Positions 46,371 through 56,404 of a stretch of 64,000 bases of DNA are shown one piece after another (position 1 is the first letter of the stretch; every line of letters starts with the position of its first letter). A program made the position numbers and the translations under genes. Source of the stretch: Colwellia psychrerythraea (GTDB lineage Bacteria; Pseudomonadota; Gammaproteobacteria; Enterobacterales; Alteromonadaceae); NCBI RefSeq assembly GCF_000764185.1, contig NZ_JQEC01000054.1, positions 62,001-126,000 on the forward strand, written 5' to 3'. The notes beneath the pieces are model-generated. The model ran no database searches. It worked only from the letters and a program-made list of their open reading frames with translations, and was not told where the DNA came from.

Positions 46371-47726
46371 TTAGCCAATGGATTCAATATTGACTATCTC
46401 AGAACGATTTAAAGTGATTTTAAATCGTTGTAAAGATTCTTCGCCCTGGCAATAATGACGCAAGATAAGATTAATTTGATAGCGGCGCTCGACACCTTGG
46501 CTAGATATCTTCTGCCCTTCTAAGCTATATAATCGACCTGCGCCTTTTTTCAAGAAACGCACGAAAGGGGTTAAATTAAAAAAAGTTTGTTGCTGAATTT
46601 CATCATAACCTGGTAAAAACTCTTTCGCCATGACTCTATTATCACAACGGAAATGCAATAATTGTGCGTCTTGCTTGTTTTGCTGCCTGCGTTGCTGAAA
46701 TAGTGCATTTACTGACTTAGGCAAATCTTTACTGCTGATATATTCTAACCAAAGAATTTGACTCAAAATGCGTTTTTTGGTGACGCTATGCGTAAATAGA
46801 TTTTGCCATTTTGGTCGACCTTTTTGTATTTTCCGCCATATTAAACTGGTTAAGTCTTCTTTAAAGGTTTCACGTAAACCATAAATAAGCCCAAGGAATG
46901 CCACTAAAGCAACCGTTACTTCGGTAAAATTAGAACGGGCATTTAAAACGAGTACCATAACAAAAGCCATGATAATTGCCGTAATGACTCCACGTACTAA
47001 ACGCTTTAAATTAGCATTTAAATAGCGAGTTTGCCGTTTAAAGACTACGCCGTATTCAATCAATCGTTGTAATAAACGCATCTTATTGGTGATACGGTTG
47101 GCATCATCTAGGGTTACTCGGGAGTTATATTTATTATCAACACGATAGCTATTTTCACCTTTGCATAAGTTCAACAGCACTTCACGCTCACTAGTAAACT
47201 CCGAGCTTTTTGGCCCAAGTGTTAATAACTTTAAAAATGATTGTTCGATATGCCAACTTAAATAGTTGTCGGCATTCTCAAAAAATGAATTCAGCTTGTT
47301 ATCTGAGGGAGTATAACGTCTTAGTTTTTTGGTTAATGCCAGTGTTTGTTCTGCCAGCTCCACCGCCGCGGGATAAAACTCTTCAGCCGCTTTTAGCTTC
47401 AACGTTTGTTTAATATCTGCATCCAATGCTTTTTTAACTTGATAGGAATACAAATTAAGGTTTAATCGGTAATCACTTTGTTCACCTTTATTCTGGCTAA
47501 TAAAGCGACTTCTGACTAACGGCAGATGTAATTTATCGGCAAAATAGGCGCTGTGGCTTTTAATATTCGAGTAAAAGAATTCTTCTTCGTTTAGAGTGCT
47601 CGGATTTATACCCATTTCAACCGGAAGTGAGAAATACAAGTCGATACGTTGATAATCTTGCGGCAATAATTGATGACTAACTTTAAAAGATAGGTTTTCA
47701 TCTTGGCTGAGTTTAGCGTTATTCAC
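46371..47726 (-). CDS. Uncharacterised protein with two central membrane segments
   Basis: 451 residues. Two adjacent hydrophobic segments lie at about 246-286 (GVITAIIMAFVMVLVLNA, VTVALVAFLGLIYGL). The flanks are charged and hydrophilic, with basic sequence (KKRILSQ, RRQQNK) after the second. No known domain recognised. It is upstream of rpsF on the same strand, but 193 bases separate it from that operon, so it is probably a separate unit. Start codon with weak RBS. Confidence 0.7.
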   Translation of the reverse strand: MNNAKLSQDENLSFKVSHQLLPQDYQRIDLYFSLPVEMGINPSTLNEEEFFYSNIKSHSAYFADKLHLPLVRSRFISQNKGEQSDYRLNLNLYSYQVKKALDADIKQTLKLKAAEEFYPAAVELAEQTLALTKKLRRYTPSDNKLNSFFENADNYLSWHIEQSFLKLLTLGPKSSEFTSEREVLLNLCKGENSYRVDNKYNSRVTLDDANRITNKMRLLQRLIEYGVVFKRQTRYLNANLKRLVRGVITAIIMAFVMVLVLNARSNFTEVTVALVAFLGLIYGLRETFKEDLTSLIWRKIQKGRPKWQNLFTHSVTKKRILSQILWLEYISSKDLPKSVNALFQQRRQQNKQDAQLLHFRCDNRVMAKEFLPGYDEIQQQTFFNLTPFVRFLKKGAGRLYSLEGQKISSQGVERRYQINLILRHYCQGEESLQRFKITLNRSEIVNIESIG

Positions 47727-47875
47727 TCGTAAAAAAGTCTCCTTATTTTCACTATGTCTATCACTGATTGATGATCAACAACCCGTAAGATAATCATAGC
47801 AAAAACAAGGCTTTTTGGCAGTGTTTTTACTTCCTAATTTTACCATGTCTTAAAAGGCATGTTGAAACTCTAGGA

Positions 47876-48952
47876 CTAAATTTTAATGAAAATTTTACGT
47901 TGGTAGAGTTTTAATGACACATACCAAAACAATGCTACATGAGAAAATGCAAAAATAAATGAAGCCAATTTAGGAGGAAATAGCGCACTTAATTGTTGGT
48001 ATAACCAAGCATACATATTGCTATCACCAATACTTATTTGAAAATAAACTGTCACCACTAAAAATGACAATACATAAACAAATAATGGGTTTGTTCCATA
48101 AATCAGCAAAGGCTGTGCAAGTTTAACTTGCTTCATTATGTCAATTAACCAGATAAAGGCTGCCAATAACAAACAAGCAAAGCCTGTGCTGTAAATCACA
48201 TAAGATGGTGTCCATAACGACTTATTTATAGGTAATACTAAACCCCAAAGTGCACCAAAACCTACTGCTAAGCCGCCAATTAGGATTAACTTAATAACGC
48301 TACTTTTTTTATCTTTAATGCTGGTTAAATATCGTGTTAACTCAAAACCTAGCAACATATTAACTATGGCTGGAATAGTACTTAACAAGCCTTCAGGCTC
48401 AAAAGCAACGCCGCGCATGGTATACATGTGATTAGCACCCAGTACGGCTAAATCAAACTGACGGATAATATTACCATCAATGGTCAAAGCCCCTCCCCCC
48501 ACACTTAATAACAATGCCCAATACGTTAACAAGATCACAGCTGACGCTATAAATACCCCTGTACGGTTTAGCATTAAGACCAAACAAGCCGCTATCGCAT
48601 AAGCAATACCAATACGTTGTAACACTCCCATTATGCGCCAATCTTCAACATTAGTGGTAAATGGAATAACATTCAGCATAAAGCCAATAAAAAACATGAT
48701 AAAACCACGTTTAATTATTTTTTTAAATTGCTCAGTGCTGGCAGCAAAGTTACTCTTCTTAAAAGAGAAAAACATCGCAGAGCCAATAATAAATAAGAAA
48801 AATGGGAAGACTAAATCGGTTGGCGTAGCACCGTTCCAGTCAGCATGTAATAACGGCGCATACACATGCGACCATGTTCCGGGTGTATTCACTAAAATCA
48901 TTAAAGCTATGGTAATGCCCCTAAAAGCATCGAGCGCAAGATAACGAGTCAT
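47876..48952 (-). CDS. NagX-like membrane protein (DUF5009/HGSNAT-like)
   Basis: 358 residues, about ten membrane segments. The N-terminal signature RYLALDAFRGITIALMILVN and LVFPFFLFIIGSAM match the NagX group, membrane proteins proposed to move or acetylate amino sugars in chitin-using marine bacteria. No nag or chitin genes are near, so the substrate is unsupported. It is a distant relative of the protein at 8126-9253. Confidence 0.83.
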   Translation of the reverse strand: MTRYLALDAFRGITIALMILVNTPGTWSHVYAPLLHADWNGATPTDLVFPFFLFIIGSAMFFSFKKSNFAASTEQFKKIIKRGFIMFFIGFMLNVIPFTTNVEDWRIMGVLQRIGIAYAIAACLVLMLNRTGVFIASAVILLTYWALLLSVGGGALTIDGNIIRQFDLAVLGANHMYTMRGVAFEPEGLLSTIPAIVNMLLGFELTRYLTSIKDKKSSVIKLILIGGLAVGFGALWGLVLPINKSLWTPSYVIYSTGFACLLLAAFIWLIDIMKQVKLAQPLLIYGTNPLFVYVLSFLVVTVYFQISIGDSNMYAWLYQQLSALFPPKLASFIFAFSHVALFWYVSLKLYQRKIFIKI

Positions 48953-49035
48953 GTTAATTTCCTAGCAATATTTATCGTCTGAAAACGCAAAAAGACAGCG
49001 CTGTCTTTCTTATAAGTAAACCTTATTGTAATATA

Positions 49036-49083
49036 TACTCAAGCCACTTCAAAGTACTTGTTCAGTTTGAAGTGGTTTGAGTA
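49036..49083. repeat. Long-armed palindrome upstream of zur
   Basis: 18-base arms (49036-49053, 49066-49083) that match inversely at 17 positions, with a 12-base loop, starting TACTCAAGCCACTTC. It lies between the divergent NagX-like gene and zur. No T run, so not a terminator. It may be a REP-like repeat or a cruciform; a second copy is not seen in this window. Confidence 0.8.
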
Positions 49084-49212
49084 TTAGCATAAATAAATGG
49101 CGAATAGTTTATATAGGGACTGTTCTTCTCCCTGTAACAATCGATTTCTCAGAATGATAATTAGGGGGCTAGTTCAGCTTAACTAAAAATATTTACGTCC
49201 TGATAAAGAGCT

Positions 49213-49707
49213 ATGCTACACTGGAAAACTAATCAACTCTTAGACAAAAAATATCCGAATAGCACCATGACGGCAGAATCTTTATTACAACAAGCACAAC
49301 TCGTTTGCCAAAAGAAAGGCGCTCGTTTTACCAAAGTAAGAGAGCAGGTTTTTTTATTGTTGGCTAACCATAAAGGGGCCGTTGGTGCCTATGACTTGTT
49401 AGCTGAACTAAAAGAGTTAGATGCCGCCGCAAAACCTGCCACCATTTACCGTGCCTTAGACTTTTTATCTAAACAGGGTTTTGTCCATAAAATAGAGTCC
49501 ATTAATGCCTTTATTATGTGCCACCATTTTGGTGAGTGTAATCACCCTGTGCAATTATTAATTTGCGATCAATGTGGTCATGTTGAAGAAATACAATCTA
49601 ATAATTTTGATTTAGCGCTACGCACTATGGCTGATGCTAACGGCTTTACCATCAGCCATCAAATTGTTGAAGCACATGGTAGCTGTAAAAACTGTACTCA
49701 AGTCTAA
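49213..49707 (+). CDS. zur: Zinc uptake regulator, Fur family
   Basis: 164 residues; ATG at 49267 is an alternative start. Winged helix about 45-95 (AYDLLAEL, KPATIYRALDFLSKQGFVHK), followed by the C-terminal metal domain with CHHFGECNHPVQLLICDQCG and HGSCKNC, which hold the two cysteine pairs of Fur-type structural zinc. Pattern fits Zur better than Fur. It represses zinc uptake when Zn is enough. A NagX-like gene is divergent. Confidence 0.9.
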   Translation: MLHWKTNQLLDKKYPNSTMTAESLLQQAQLVCQKKGARFTKVREQVFLLLANHKGAVGAYDLLAELKELDAAAKPATIYRALDFLSKQGFVHKIESINAFIMCHHFGECNHPVQLLICDQCGHVEEIQSNNFDLALRTMADANGFTISHQIVEAHGSCKNCTQV

Positions 49708-50054
49708 CTTTCTCTCCCCACTGACCCTGATTAATCTACTTTTTATCGCAAATACGGCTTTGCAAGTAACAAGGCGTTTCTGATTGTGATATAAAGTCCA
49801 GATCAGTATTAAGTATTGTAAATACCCGTTATCAATCAAGATGCAGCTTTCAGAGTGCTTGAGCAATTTCTATGATGAGTTTAAAGTGACTTTACACTGC
49901 GCTAAATAATCAAACCATAGAGTGACTATGATGAAATTATTTGCCTTACCTAAAGTCATTTTAATTCCCACTGAAATCCTGCTCTTTGAATGGTAACGAG
50001 TATACATCCCATAAAAAGCGTTAAAACGTGTGCCACCTCTATATTGGAAATATT
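49708..50054. other. Gene-free stretch between zur and the M1 peptidase
   Basis: About 350 bases. A 22-codon ORF near 49928 has no RBS and is not called. I see no further clear structure. Confidence 0.5.
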
Positions 50055-52433
50055 ATGAAATATTCAACATCTACTGCCTTAATAGGCCTAGTACTGGTGT
50101 TTTCTGGCCTACTGTCAGTAAATAGCCAAGCAAGTAAAGCTGTCTTTGACGATAAATTTCGTCAACTAGAAGAAGTATTACCTACTCCTAATATTTACCG
50201 TACGGCGTCAGGCGCACCAGGCCATAAATATTGGCAACAACAAGTGGATTATGATATTTCAATTGCCATAGATGACAAAACCCAGCGTTTAACTGGCGCA
50301 CAAACCATGGACTATCAGAATAACTCTCCTGACACCTTACGCTATTTGTGGTTGCAGCTAGACCAAAACCGCATGAAACGTGATTCTGCCAACAAAATAA
50401 CCAGTACAGCTCCTAGTAAAGATAAAGTTAGCTTTAGAAGCTTTCGTTCGCTGGTAGAAGCACCTAAGTTCGATGGCGGTTATGAAATTATTAAAGTAAC
50501 TACCAGTAATGGTAAAGCACTACATTATGTAATTAACGGCACTATGATGCGTGTTGATTTACCTAAACCGTTAAGAACTGGTAAAAGCGTTGAAATTGAC
50601 ATTAGTTGGCAATATCAACTGCACGAGCAGAAAGTACTGGGTGGCCGTTCAGGTTATGAGTATTTTAAAGAAGATGATAACTACCTTTACGAAATAGCTA
50701 GTTGGTTTCCAAGAGCTGCCGCCTATTACGATGCAATGGGCTGGCAAAATAAACAATTTTTAGGTAGTGGTGAGTTCACCTTAGAATTTGGCGACTACGA
50801 TGTTAAAATTACCGTGCCTGCTGATCATGTTGTTGCGGCTACCGGTGTTTTACAAAATGAAAGTAAAGTATTAACCAGCACACAACAAAAGCGTTTAAAA
50901 CAAGCTAAAACAGCTAAAAAACCTGTCTTAATTATTACCCCTGCAGAAGCGTTAGCTAATGAGAAATCTCGTAGCAATAAAACAAAAACATGGCATTTCA
51001 AAGCCAAAAACATTCGTGATTTTGCCTTCGCTTCTAGCCGAAAGTTCATTTGGGATGCCCAAGGTTACCAGCAAGGTAACAGCGACACTATGGCTATGTC
51101 ATTTTACCCTAACGAAGGTAATCCTCTTTGGGAGAAATATTCAACCGAAGCTATTATCCATACGATGGAGCAATACAATAAATATACCTTTGATTACCCT
51201 TACCCTGTATCTATCTCAGTAAACGGTCCTGTCGGTGGCATGGAATATCCAATGATCACTTTCAATGGTCCACGTCCTACTTTAAATAAAAAAACGGGTG
51301 AAAAAACCTACTCTCGTCGTACCAAATACGGTTTAGTTGGCGTTATTATTCATGAAGTAGGTCACAATTACTTCCCTATGATTGTCAATTCTGATGAGCG
51401 TCAGTGGACTTGGATGGATGAGGGTTTAAATACCTTTTTACAATTTCTTGCTGAGCAGGCTTGGGAAGAAGGTTACCCATCTCGCCGTGGTCACGCGAGC
51501 AAAATTGCAAGTTATATGAAAAGTGATAATCAAGTACCGATTATGACCAATTCTGAGTCAATTTTACAATTTGGAAATAACGCTTACGGCAAACCTGCAA
51601 CGGCATTAAATATTTTACGTGAAACTATTATGGGCCGTGAGCTGTTTGATTTTGCTTTTAAAGAATACGCTCAACGTTGGAAGTTTAAACGACCTACGCC
51701 AGCTGATTTTTTCCGTACTATGGAAGATGCTTCTGCTGTTGACTTAGATTGGTTTTGGCGTGGTTGGTTCTACACTACAGACCACGTTGATTTATCTATA
51801 GATAATGTTTATATATATCGTCCAAACAGTCAAAATCCTGATGTGGAAGAAGCTTGGGAACGTGCGCTAGAAAACGAACAACCAGAATTCATCAGTGATT
51901 TACGTAATAAAGGCCAATGGGTTCGCACACAAGACAAGCCTGAATTATTAGACTTTTACAATGAACATGACGAGTTTACTGCCACCAATGCAGATCGCAA
52001 TAAATACAATAAAGCCCACAAGGCGCTAGAGCCTTGGCAACAAGCGTTATTGGTTAATGACAGCAAGTTCTATGTTATTGATTTCTCGAATCATGGTGGT
52101 TTAGTGATGCCAATTTTACTGGATATTACCTATGCTGATAACTCGACTGAGCACATCTATATTCCCGCTGAAATCTGGCGTAGAAACAGCAAAAAGGTCT
52201 CTAAATTGTTAATTCGTGATAAAGAAATAACCGAAATAGCCTTAGATTCTAACTGGCAAACAGCCGATGTTGACGTTAATAATAACTATTGGCCAGCACG
52301 ACCTATTCAATCTCGTTTTGATCTTTATAAAGCGAAGAAAAAAGATATGATGCGTGATTATAATAAAAAGCTTAAAGATAGTTCTGATGAAAAAATTCAC
52401 GAAGAGAAAGAACATAAAGAAGAAAACCAATAA
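50055..52433 (+). CDS. Exported M1-family metallopeptidase
   Basis: 792 residues from the ATG at 50055, with GGAAA just before it; a GTG nine codons earlier adds only MCHLYIGNI. A signal peptide (MKYSTSTALIGLVLVFSG...) ends near QASK. The M1 zinc site HEVGHN at about residues 440-445, with the third ligand in WMDEGLN, and the GGMEYP motif (about residue 403) place it in M1 aminopeptidases. A C-terminal tail rich in Lys and Glu ends the protein. The stop overlaps the next gene start, so the two are coupled. Confidence 0.9.
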   Translation: MKYSTSTALIGLVLVFSGLLSVNSQASKAVFDDKFRQLEEVLPTPNIYRTASGAPGHKYWQQQVDYDISIAIDDKTQRLTGAQTMDYQNNSPDTLRYLWLQLDQNRMKRDSANKITSTAPSKDKVSFRSFRSLVEAPKFDGGYEIIKVTTSNGKALHYVINGTMMRVDLPKPLRTGKSVEIDISWQYQLHEQKVLGGRSGYEYFKEDDNYLYEIASWFPRAAAYYDAMGWQNKQFLGSGEFTLEFGDYDVKITVPADHVVAATGVLQNESKVLTSTQQKRLKQAKTAKKPVLIITPAEALANEKSRSNKTKTWHFKAKNIRDFAFASSRKFIWDAQGYQQGNSDTMAMSFYPNEGNPLWEKYSTEAIIHTMEQYNKYTFDYPYPVSISVNGPVGGMEYPMITFNGPRPTLNKKTGEKTYSRRTKYGLVGVIIHEVGHNYFPMIVNSDERQWTWMDEGLNTFLQFLAEQAWEEGYPSRRGHASKIASYMKSDNQVPIMTNSESILQFGNNAYGKPATALNILRETIMGRELFDFAFKEYAQRWKFKRPTPADFFRTMEDASAVDLDWFWRGWFYTTDHVDLSIDNVYIYRPNSQNPDVEEAWERALENEQPEFISDLRNKGQWVRTQDKPELLDFYNEHDEFTATNADRNKYNKAHKALEPWQQALLVNDSKFYVIDFSNHGGLVMPILLDITYADNSTEHIYIPAEIWRRNSKKVSKLLIRDKEITEIALDSNWQTADVDVNNNYWPARPIQSRFDLYKAKKKDMMRDYNKKLKDSSDEKIHEEKEHKEENQ

Positions 52434-52957
52434 TGGTTAAAAGATTTAGCAAGTACTTAATTGCTATCAGCTTTTATATGGGACTTGTAGCTTCGGCTAC
52501 AGGTCACACCTATTTTTTTGGCGTCAGTGAGTTAAATGTAAACCCTGAAACTCAACATCTTGAAATAATTCATCAATACACTGGTCATGATATTGAAAAT
52601 GCCATTGCTCAGAGCAAACAGATTCACTTTTCAGCAGAGCATAAACATTATGATTTATATATTCAGCAGTATTTTGAGCGACAGTTTACTTTAAGTCGTA
52701 ATCAAGTAAATATCCCCCTCAATTGGTTAGGCTTTGAAGTGATTTCAGGAAAGGTTATTGCTTATCAAGAAAGCCAACAGCAAAGTTTTTTACCACAATT
52801 AGTGGTAAAAAATGCAATACTCATCGATACTTACCCTAAGCAAGTGAATACTGTTAATTTTCAAGGTAAAGATCTTCAAGGTGTAGCGCTTTTTGGCAGC
52901 TTAACTTTCGATTATAGAATCAAAGAAGCGATAATCACTCCCCAAACGGATCACTAG
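52433..52957 (+). CDS. DUF6702-like exported protein
   Basis: 174 residues. A signal peptide (MVKRFSKYLIAISFYMGLVA...) ends near SATG, then HTYFFGVSELNVNPETQHLE. The pattern fits the DUF6702 proteins often found beside M1 peptidases. TAATG overlap with the M1 gene shows translational coupling. Function unknown; it may bind or regulate the peptidase. Confidence 0.78.
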   Translation: MVKRFSKYLIAISFYMGLVASATGHTYFFGVSELNVNPETQHLEIIHQYTGHDIENAIAQSKQIHFSAEHKHYDLYIQQYFERQFTLSRNQVNIPLNWLGFEVISGKVIAYQESQQQSFLPQLVVKNAILIDTYPKQVNTVNFQGKDLQGVALFGSLTFDYRIKEAIITPQTDH

Positions 52958-53082
52958 CTAAACCGCCAAGCGATTAACACCATATATTATAAAACTATTA
53001 CGCTATTTGATTTACATTTGTAAAATAAGCATGCAAAATCAAAGAAAGTAGTTTATCTAAACAGTTAAGATTCGGAACCTTC

Positions 53083-53547
53083 ATGAATGTAGAGTTTATC
53101 AATCCATTTTTATCTTCAATGCTTAATGTCATGTCGACTATGGCTCAAATGGAATTAATACCAGAAAAGCCACGACTTAAAAAAAATGAAGTCTCCATGG
53201 GTGATGTCTCAGGTTTAATTGGCATGGTTAGTGATCAAGCAAAAGGCTCTTTATCAATTACTTTTGAAGGCGGGTTAGCATTAGCTACAATGAAAAAAAT
53301 GGTCGGAGAAGCACCCGATGAACTCAATGAAGAGATTATTGACTTAGTGGGTGAAATTACCAATATGGTTACCGGCGGTGCTAAGCGTTTGTTAAGTGAA
53401 AAGGGCATTGAGTTTGATATGGCCACACCTATTGTTGTTTCAGGTCCCAATCACTCAATTCATCACAAAGCTAAAGGTCCTGTCATTATCATTCCGCTAA
53501 AAAATGAATTAGGCAAAGCCTATATTGAATTTAGCTTTGATGACTAA
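53083..53547 (+). CDS. Chemotaxis protein CheX-like phosphatase
   Basis: 154 residues. CheC/FliY/CheX phosphatase consensus appears as ELNEEIIDLVGEITNMVTGG, at about residues 79-98, with the Glu and Asn (ExxN) that attack CheY-P. It would dephosphorylate a CheY-type receiver. No other chemotaxis genes are near, so its partner is unknown. Confidence 0.85.
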   Translation: MNVEFINPFLSSMLNVMSTMAQMELIPEKPRLKKNEVSMGDVSGLIGMVSDQAKGSLSITFEGGLALATMKKMVGEAPDELNEEIIDLVGEITNMVTGGAKRLLSEKGIEFDMATPIVVSGPNHSIHHKAKGPVIIIPLKNELGKAYIEFSFDD

Positions 53548-53615
53548 AATTAGCCAACGAGCCTAATTCTTAACAAATAAGTTAATAGTTAATTTTCTAA
53601 TTGAAGCTGAGTGTA

Positions 53616-54263
53616 TTAGCTATAACCCCAACGCGGCATAATGTCTTGGGCAATACCAAGATGATCTAATACTCTAGCCACCATAAAATCGATAAGATCT
53701 TCAATTGACTCCGCCTTATGATAGAAGCCTGGTGAGGCTGGCATTATGGTAACGCCCTGCTGAGACAGACTGAGCATATTTTGTAAATGCAGAGTCGAAA
53801 ATGGCGTTTCCCTGACCATTAAAATTAACTGACCACGTTCTTTAATCACCACATCTGCAGCGCGCTCAATCAAGTTATCACTCATACCATGACAAATAGC
53901 CGCCATAGTTCCGGTCGAGCAAGGGCAAACAACCATTTTTTTCGGTGCCGCTGAGCCGGAAGCAACAGGGGAGAACCATTGCTCTTTGCCAAACACAGTA
54001 ATTTGTTGTGCTTTGGCTTGATACTTTTCAGTTAAAAATTTACTAGCACCGTCTGGAGAGCTAGGGATTTTGACACCCACTTCAGTATCTACAACAATTC
54101 GGCCAGCACTTGAGCACAGTATATATAATTGATAATTTGCCGCGATTAAACATTCAATCAAACGTAAGGCATAACCAGCACCTGAGGCACCGGTAATCGC
54201 TAGTGTTATTTTACCATTAAAGTCACTTTGTCCAATCACAGCATTACTTGGTTTATTTGTCAT
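53616..54263 (-). CDS. ubiX: Flavin prenyltransferase UbiX
   Basis: 215 residues. [19 protein letters not shown] at about residues 20-37 is the FMN-binding start; [15 protein letters not shown] and [12 protein letters not shown] are family blocks. It makes the prenylated FMN cofactor used by UbiD in ubiquinone synthesis. It stands near def and mpl; mpl next to ubiX is seen in several gammaproteobacteria. Confidence 0.95.
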   Translation of the reverse strand: MTNKPSNAVIGQSDFNGKITLAITGASGAGYALRLIECLIAANYQLYILCSSAGRIVVDTEVGVKIPSSPDGASKFLTEKYQAKAQQITVFGKEQWFSPVASGSAAPKKMVVCPCSTGTMAAICHGMSDNLIERAADVVIKERGQLILMVRETPFSTLHLQNMLSLSQQGVTIMPASPGFYHKAESIEDLIDFMVARVLDHLGIAQDIMPRWGYS

Positions 54264-54291
54264 TAACTGTCCTCTGAGTCATTGAATAAAG

Positions 54292-54792
54292 TTAGCTGTT
54301 CTTAATCATTTTTTTCACTTTCTTTAACGCCATTTGTTTTTTAAGTGGCGACAAGTAGTCAATAAATAACGTACCTTTTAAATGATCTATTTCATGTTGC
54401 ATAGCAATGGCAAGAAAATCATCACTGGTGATAGTAATTTCTTTACCATGGCGGTCTAACGCCTCAACGGTAACTTTAGTAAAACGCTCCACGTCAGCGT
54501 AATAACCTGGTACAGATAAACACCCCTCTTGACCTTTAGCTTTTTCTTCACCACTGACGATTTCTGGGTTTACTAGAATTAACGGCTCATCACGGTCTTC
54601 CGAAATATCGATAACCACTACCGCCTCTCCGCGACCAACTTGTGTCGCCGCTAAACCAATACCGTCCTCCGTATCGTACATGGTAGCAAGTAAATCATCG
54701 ATTAAGCCTTGAATTTTACTGACATCTGTTACAGGTGTTGCTGGCTTTAATAATTGTTTATTTGGGGCGGTAAGTATGGTTAAAACTGTCAT
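54292..54792 (-). CDS. def: Peptide deformylase
   Basis: 166 residues, the usual length. All three motifs are exact: GIGLAATQ (about 45-52), EGCLSVPG (about 89-96) with the metal Cys, and QHEIDHL (about 131-137) with the two metal His. It removes formyl from new proteins. It is probably a second copy, because the main def usually lies with fmt, which is not in this window. It lies 28 bases from ubiX. Confidence 0.95.
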   Translation of the reverse strand: MTVLTILTAPNKQLLKPATPVTDVSKIQGLIDDLLATMYDTEDGIGLAATQVGRGEAVVVIDISEDRDEPLILVNPEIVSGEEKAKGQEGCLSVPGYYADVERFTKVTVEALDRHGKEITITSDDFLAIAMQHEIDHLKGTLFIDYLSPLKKQMALKKVKKMIKNS

Positions 54793-54882
54793 TGTGCTTG
54801 GTTCTCTTTTTACGAATTTAATTAAACTACTATGATACGAAATGGTATTACTTAAATAGTAATACTTAAACGGCTTTGTTCT

Positions 54883-56295
54883 TTATATGGTAATGATTGC
54901 TAAACGGCCTAATAATTTATCATGTATACCGGCAAAACTACCGTTACTCATGACAACTATAATATCGCCCGCTTGTACTTGTTGCGCTATATTTTCAACT
55001 AATTTTTCAATATCGTCTTCAACTTGGCAAGGTGCTTGGCACTGTTTTATCATTTCACTCACTGACCAAGTTACTTGTTCGCCTTGATAAATAAAAACCT
55101 GATCAGCATCAATCAGTGACTTAGGCAGAGCGTCTTTATGCACCCCAGACTTCATGGTATTCGATCTTGGTTCCAATACCGCCAAGATCCGGCCAGGCTG
55201 TGTTTGTTCGCCTATTTTAGCACGTACGCCTGCTAATGTTTTTGCTATGGCTGTGGGATGATGGGCAAAATCATCATAAACACTTATACCATTGACTGTG
55301 CCGCGCAGCTCAAAGCGACGTTTAGTATTAATAAACTCCGCTAGGGCTTCAATAGCCACTGAACTTGGTACTCCAGCATGACGAGCTGCGGCTATTGCCA
55401 TAACGCCGTTATCAATATTAAAATCGCCAATAAGGCCCCACTTGACTGTACCCTGTGTTATACCGTCGAATTTAACAATAAACTCACTGCCTTGAGCATT
55501 TAGTTTTTCAACTTGCCAGCCAGAATTAAGGTCAGAGTCGAGCTCAGTGTTTTGTTGAGAAAACTCGGTTGCAGTCCAGCAGCCCATGGCTAACGTTTCA
55601 CTTATCGCCACCTCATTGGCTGGTGACACAATCAAACCATTACTGGGCACTGTGCGGATGAGGTGATGAAATTGTCTTTGAATATCACTGAGATCATTAA
55701 AAATATCTCCATGATCAAACTCTAAATTATTGATCACTAAAGTTCGAGGTCGGTAATGTACAAACTTAGAACGTTTATCAAAAAAAGCACTATCGTATTC
55801 ATCAGCTTCAATGATAAAAAAAGGAGTATCACCTAAACGAGCCGAGCTAGGAAAGTTTTGCGGTACTCCGCCAATTAAAAAGCCTGGTGATAAATGGGAA
55901 TATTCTAAAATCCACGCCAGCATGCTACTGGTAGTTGTTTTACCATGAGTACCAGAAACAGCGAGAACCCAGCGATCTTTTAATACATTTTCTAACAGCC
56001 ATTCAGGCCCTGAGGTATAAGGAATATTACGATCTAACATATATTCCACCATAGGGTTTCCCCTAGACATAGCATTACCCACGATAACCATATCAATATC
56101 ATCGTTAAAGTTTTCTACTTGGTAACCTGAGGTCAGCTCAATACCCAGCTGCTCTAACTGAGTACTCATTGGTGGGTATACATTGGCATCAGAGCCACTG
56201 ACTTTAAAACCAAGCTCTTTGGCAATAGCGGCAAGTCCTCCCATGAAGGTGCCACAAATGCCCAATATATGTAGGTGTTGAATTTTATTACTCAT
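54883..56295 (-). CDS. mpl: UDP-N-acetylmuramate:L-alanyl-gamma-D-glutamyl-meso-DAP ligase
   Basis: 470 residues from the ATG at 56295 (MSNKIQHLHILGICGTFMGG); a start five codons earlier is possible. The ATP loop GTHGKTTTSSM at about residues 114-124 and DDFAHHPTAI fit Mur ligases. Mpl joins recycled tripeptide to UDP-MurNAc in murein recycling. N-terminal HILGICGTFMGGLA is typical for Mpl rather than MurC. Confidence 0.94.
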   Translation of the reverse strand: MSNKIQHLHILGICGTFMGGLAAIAKELGFKVSGSDANVYPPMSTQLEQLGIELTSGYQVENFNDDIDMVIVGNAMSRGNPMVEYMLDRNIPYTSGPEWLLENVLKDRWVLAVSGTHGKTTTSSMLAWILEYSHLSPGFLIGGVPQNFPSSARLGDTPFFIIEADEYDSAFFDKRSKFVHYRPRTLVINNLEFDHGDIFNDLSDIQRQFHHLIRTVPSNGLIVSPANEVAISETLAMGCWTATEFSQQNTELDSDLNSGWQVEKLNAQGSEFIVKFDGITQGTVKWGLIGDFNIDNGVMAIAAARHAGVPSSVAIEALAEFINTKRRFELRGTVNGISVYDDFAHHPTAIAKTLAGVRAKIGEQTQPGRILAVLEPRSNTMKSGVHKDALPKSLIDADQVFIYQGEQVTWSVSEMIKQCQAPCQVEDDIEKLVENIAQQVQAGDIIVVMSNGSFAGIHDKLLGRLAIITI

Positions 56296-56404
56296 AGATA
56301 TAATAATCAAACTAAAAGAAGCGCTATAATTGGCGATATCATACCTTAATTACTAAGCTTAAACTGTAAACAAGCACTTAAAACTTAGTTGAGTAACGTA
56401 AAAA

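Noticed and set aside
49928-49996. 22-codon ORF upstream of the M1 peptidase
   Set aside because: No RBS, no hydrophobic or other pattern of note.
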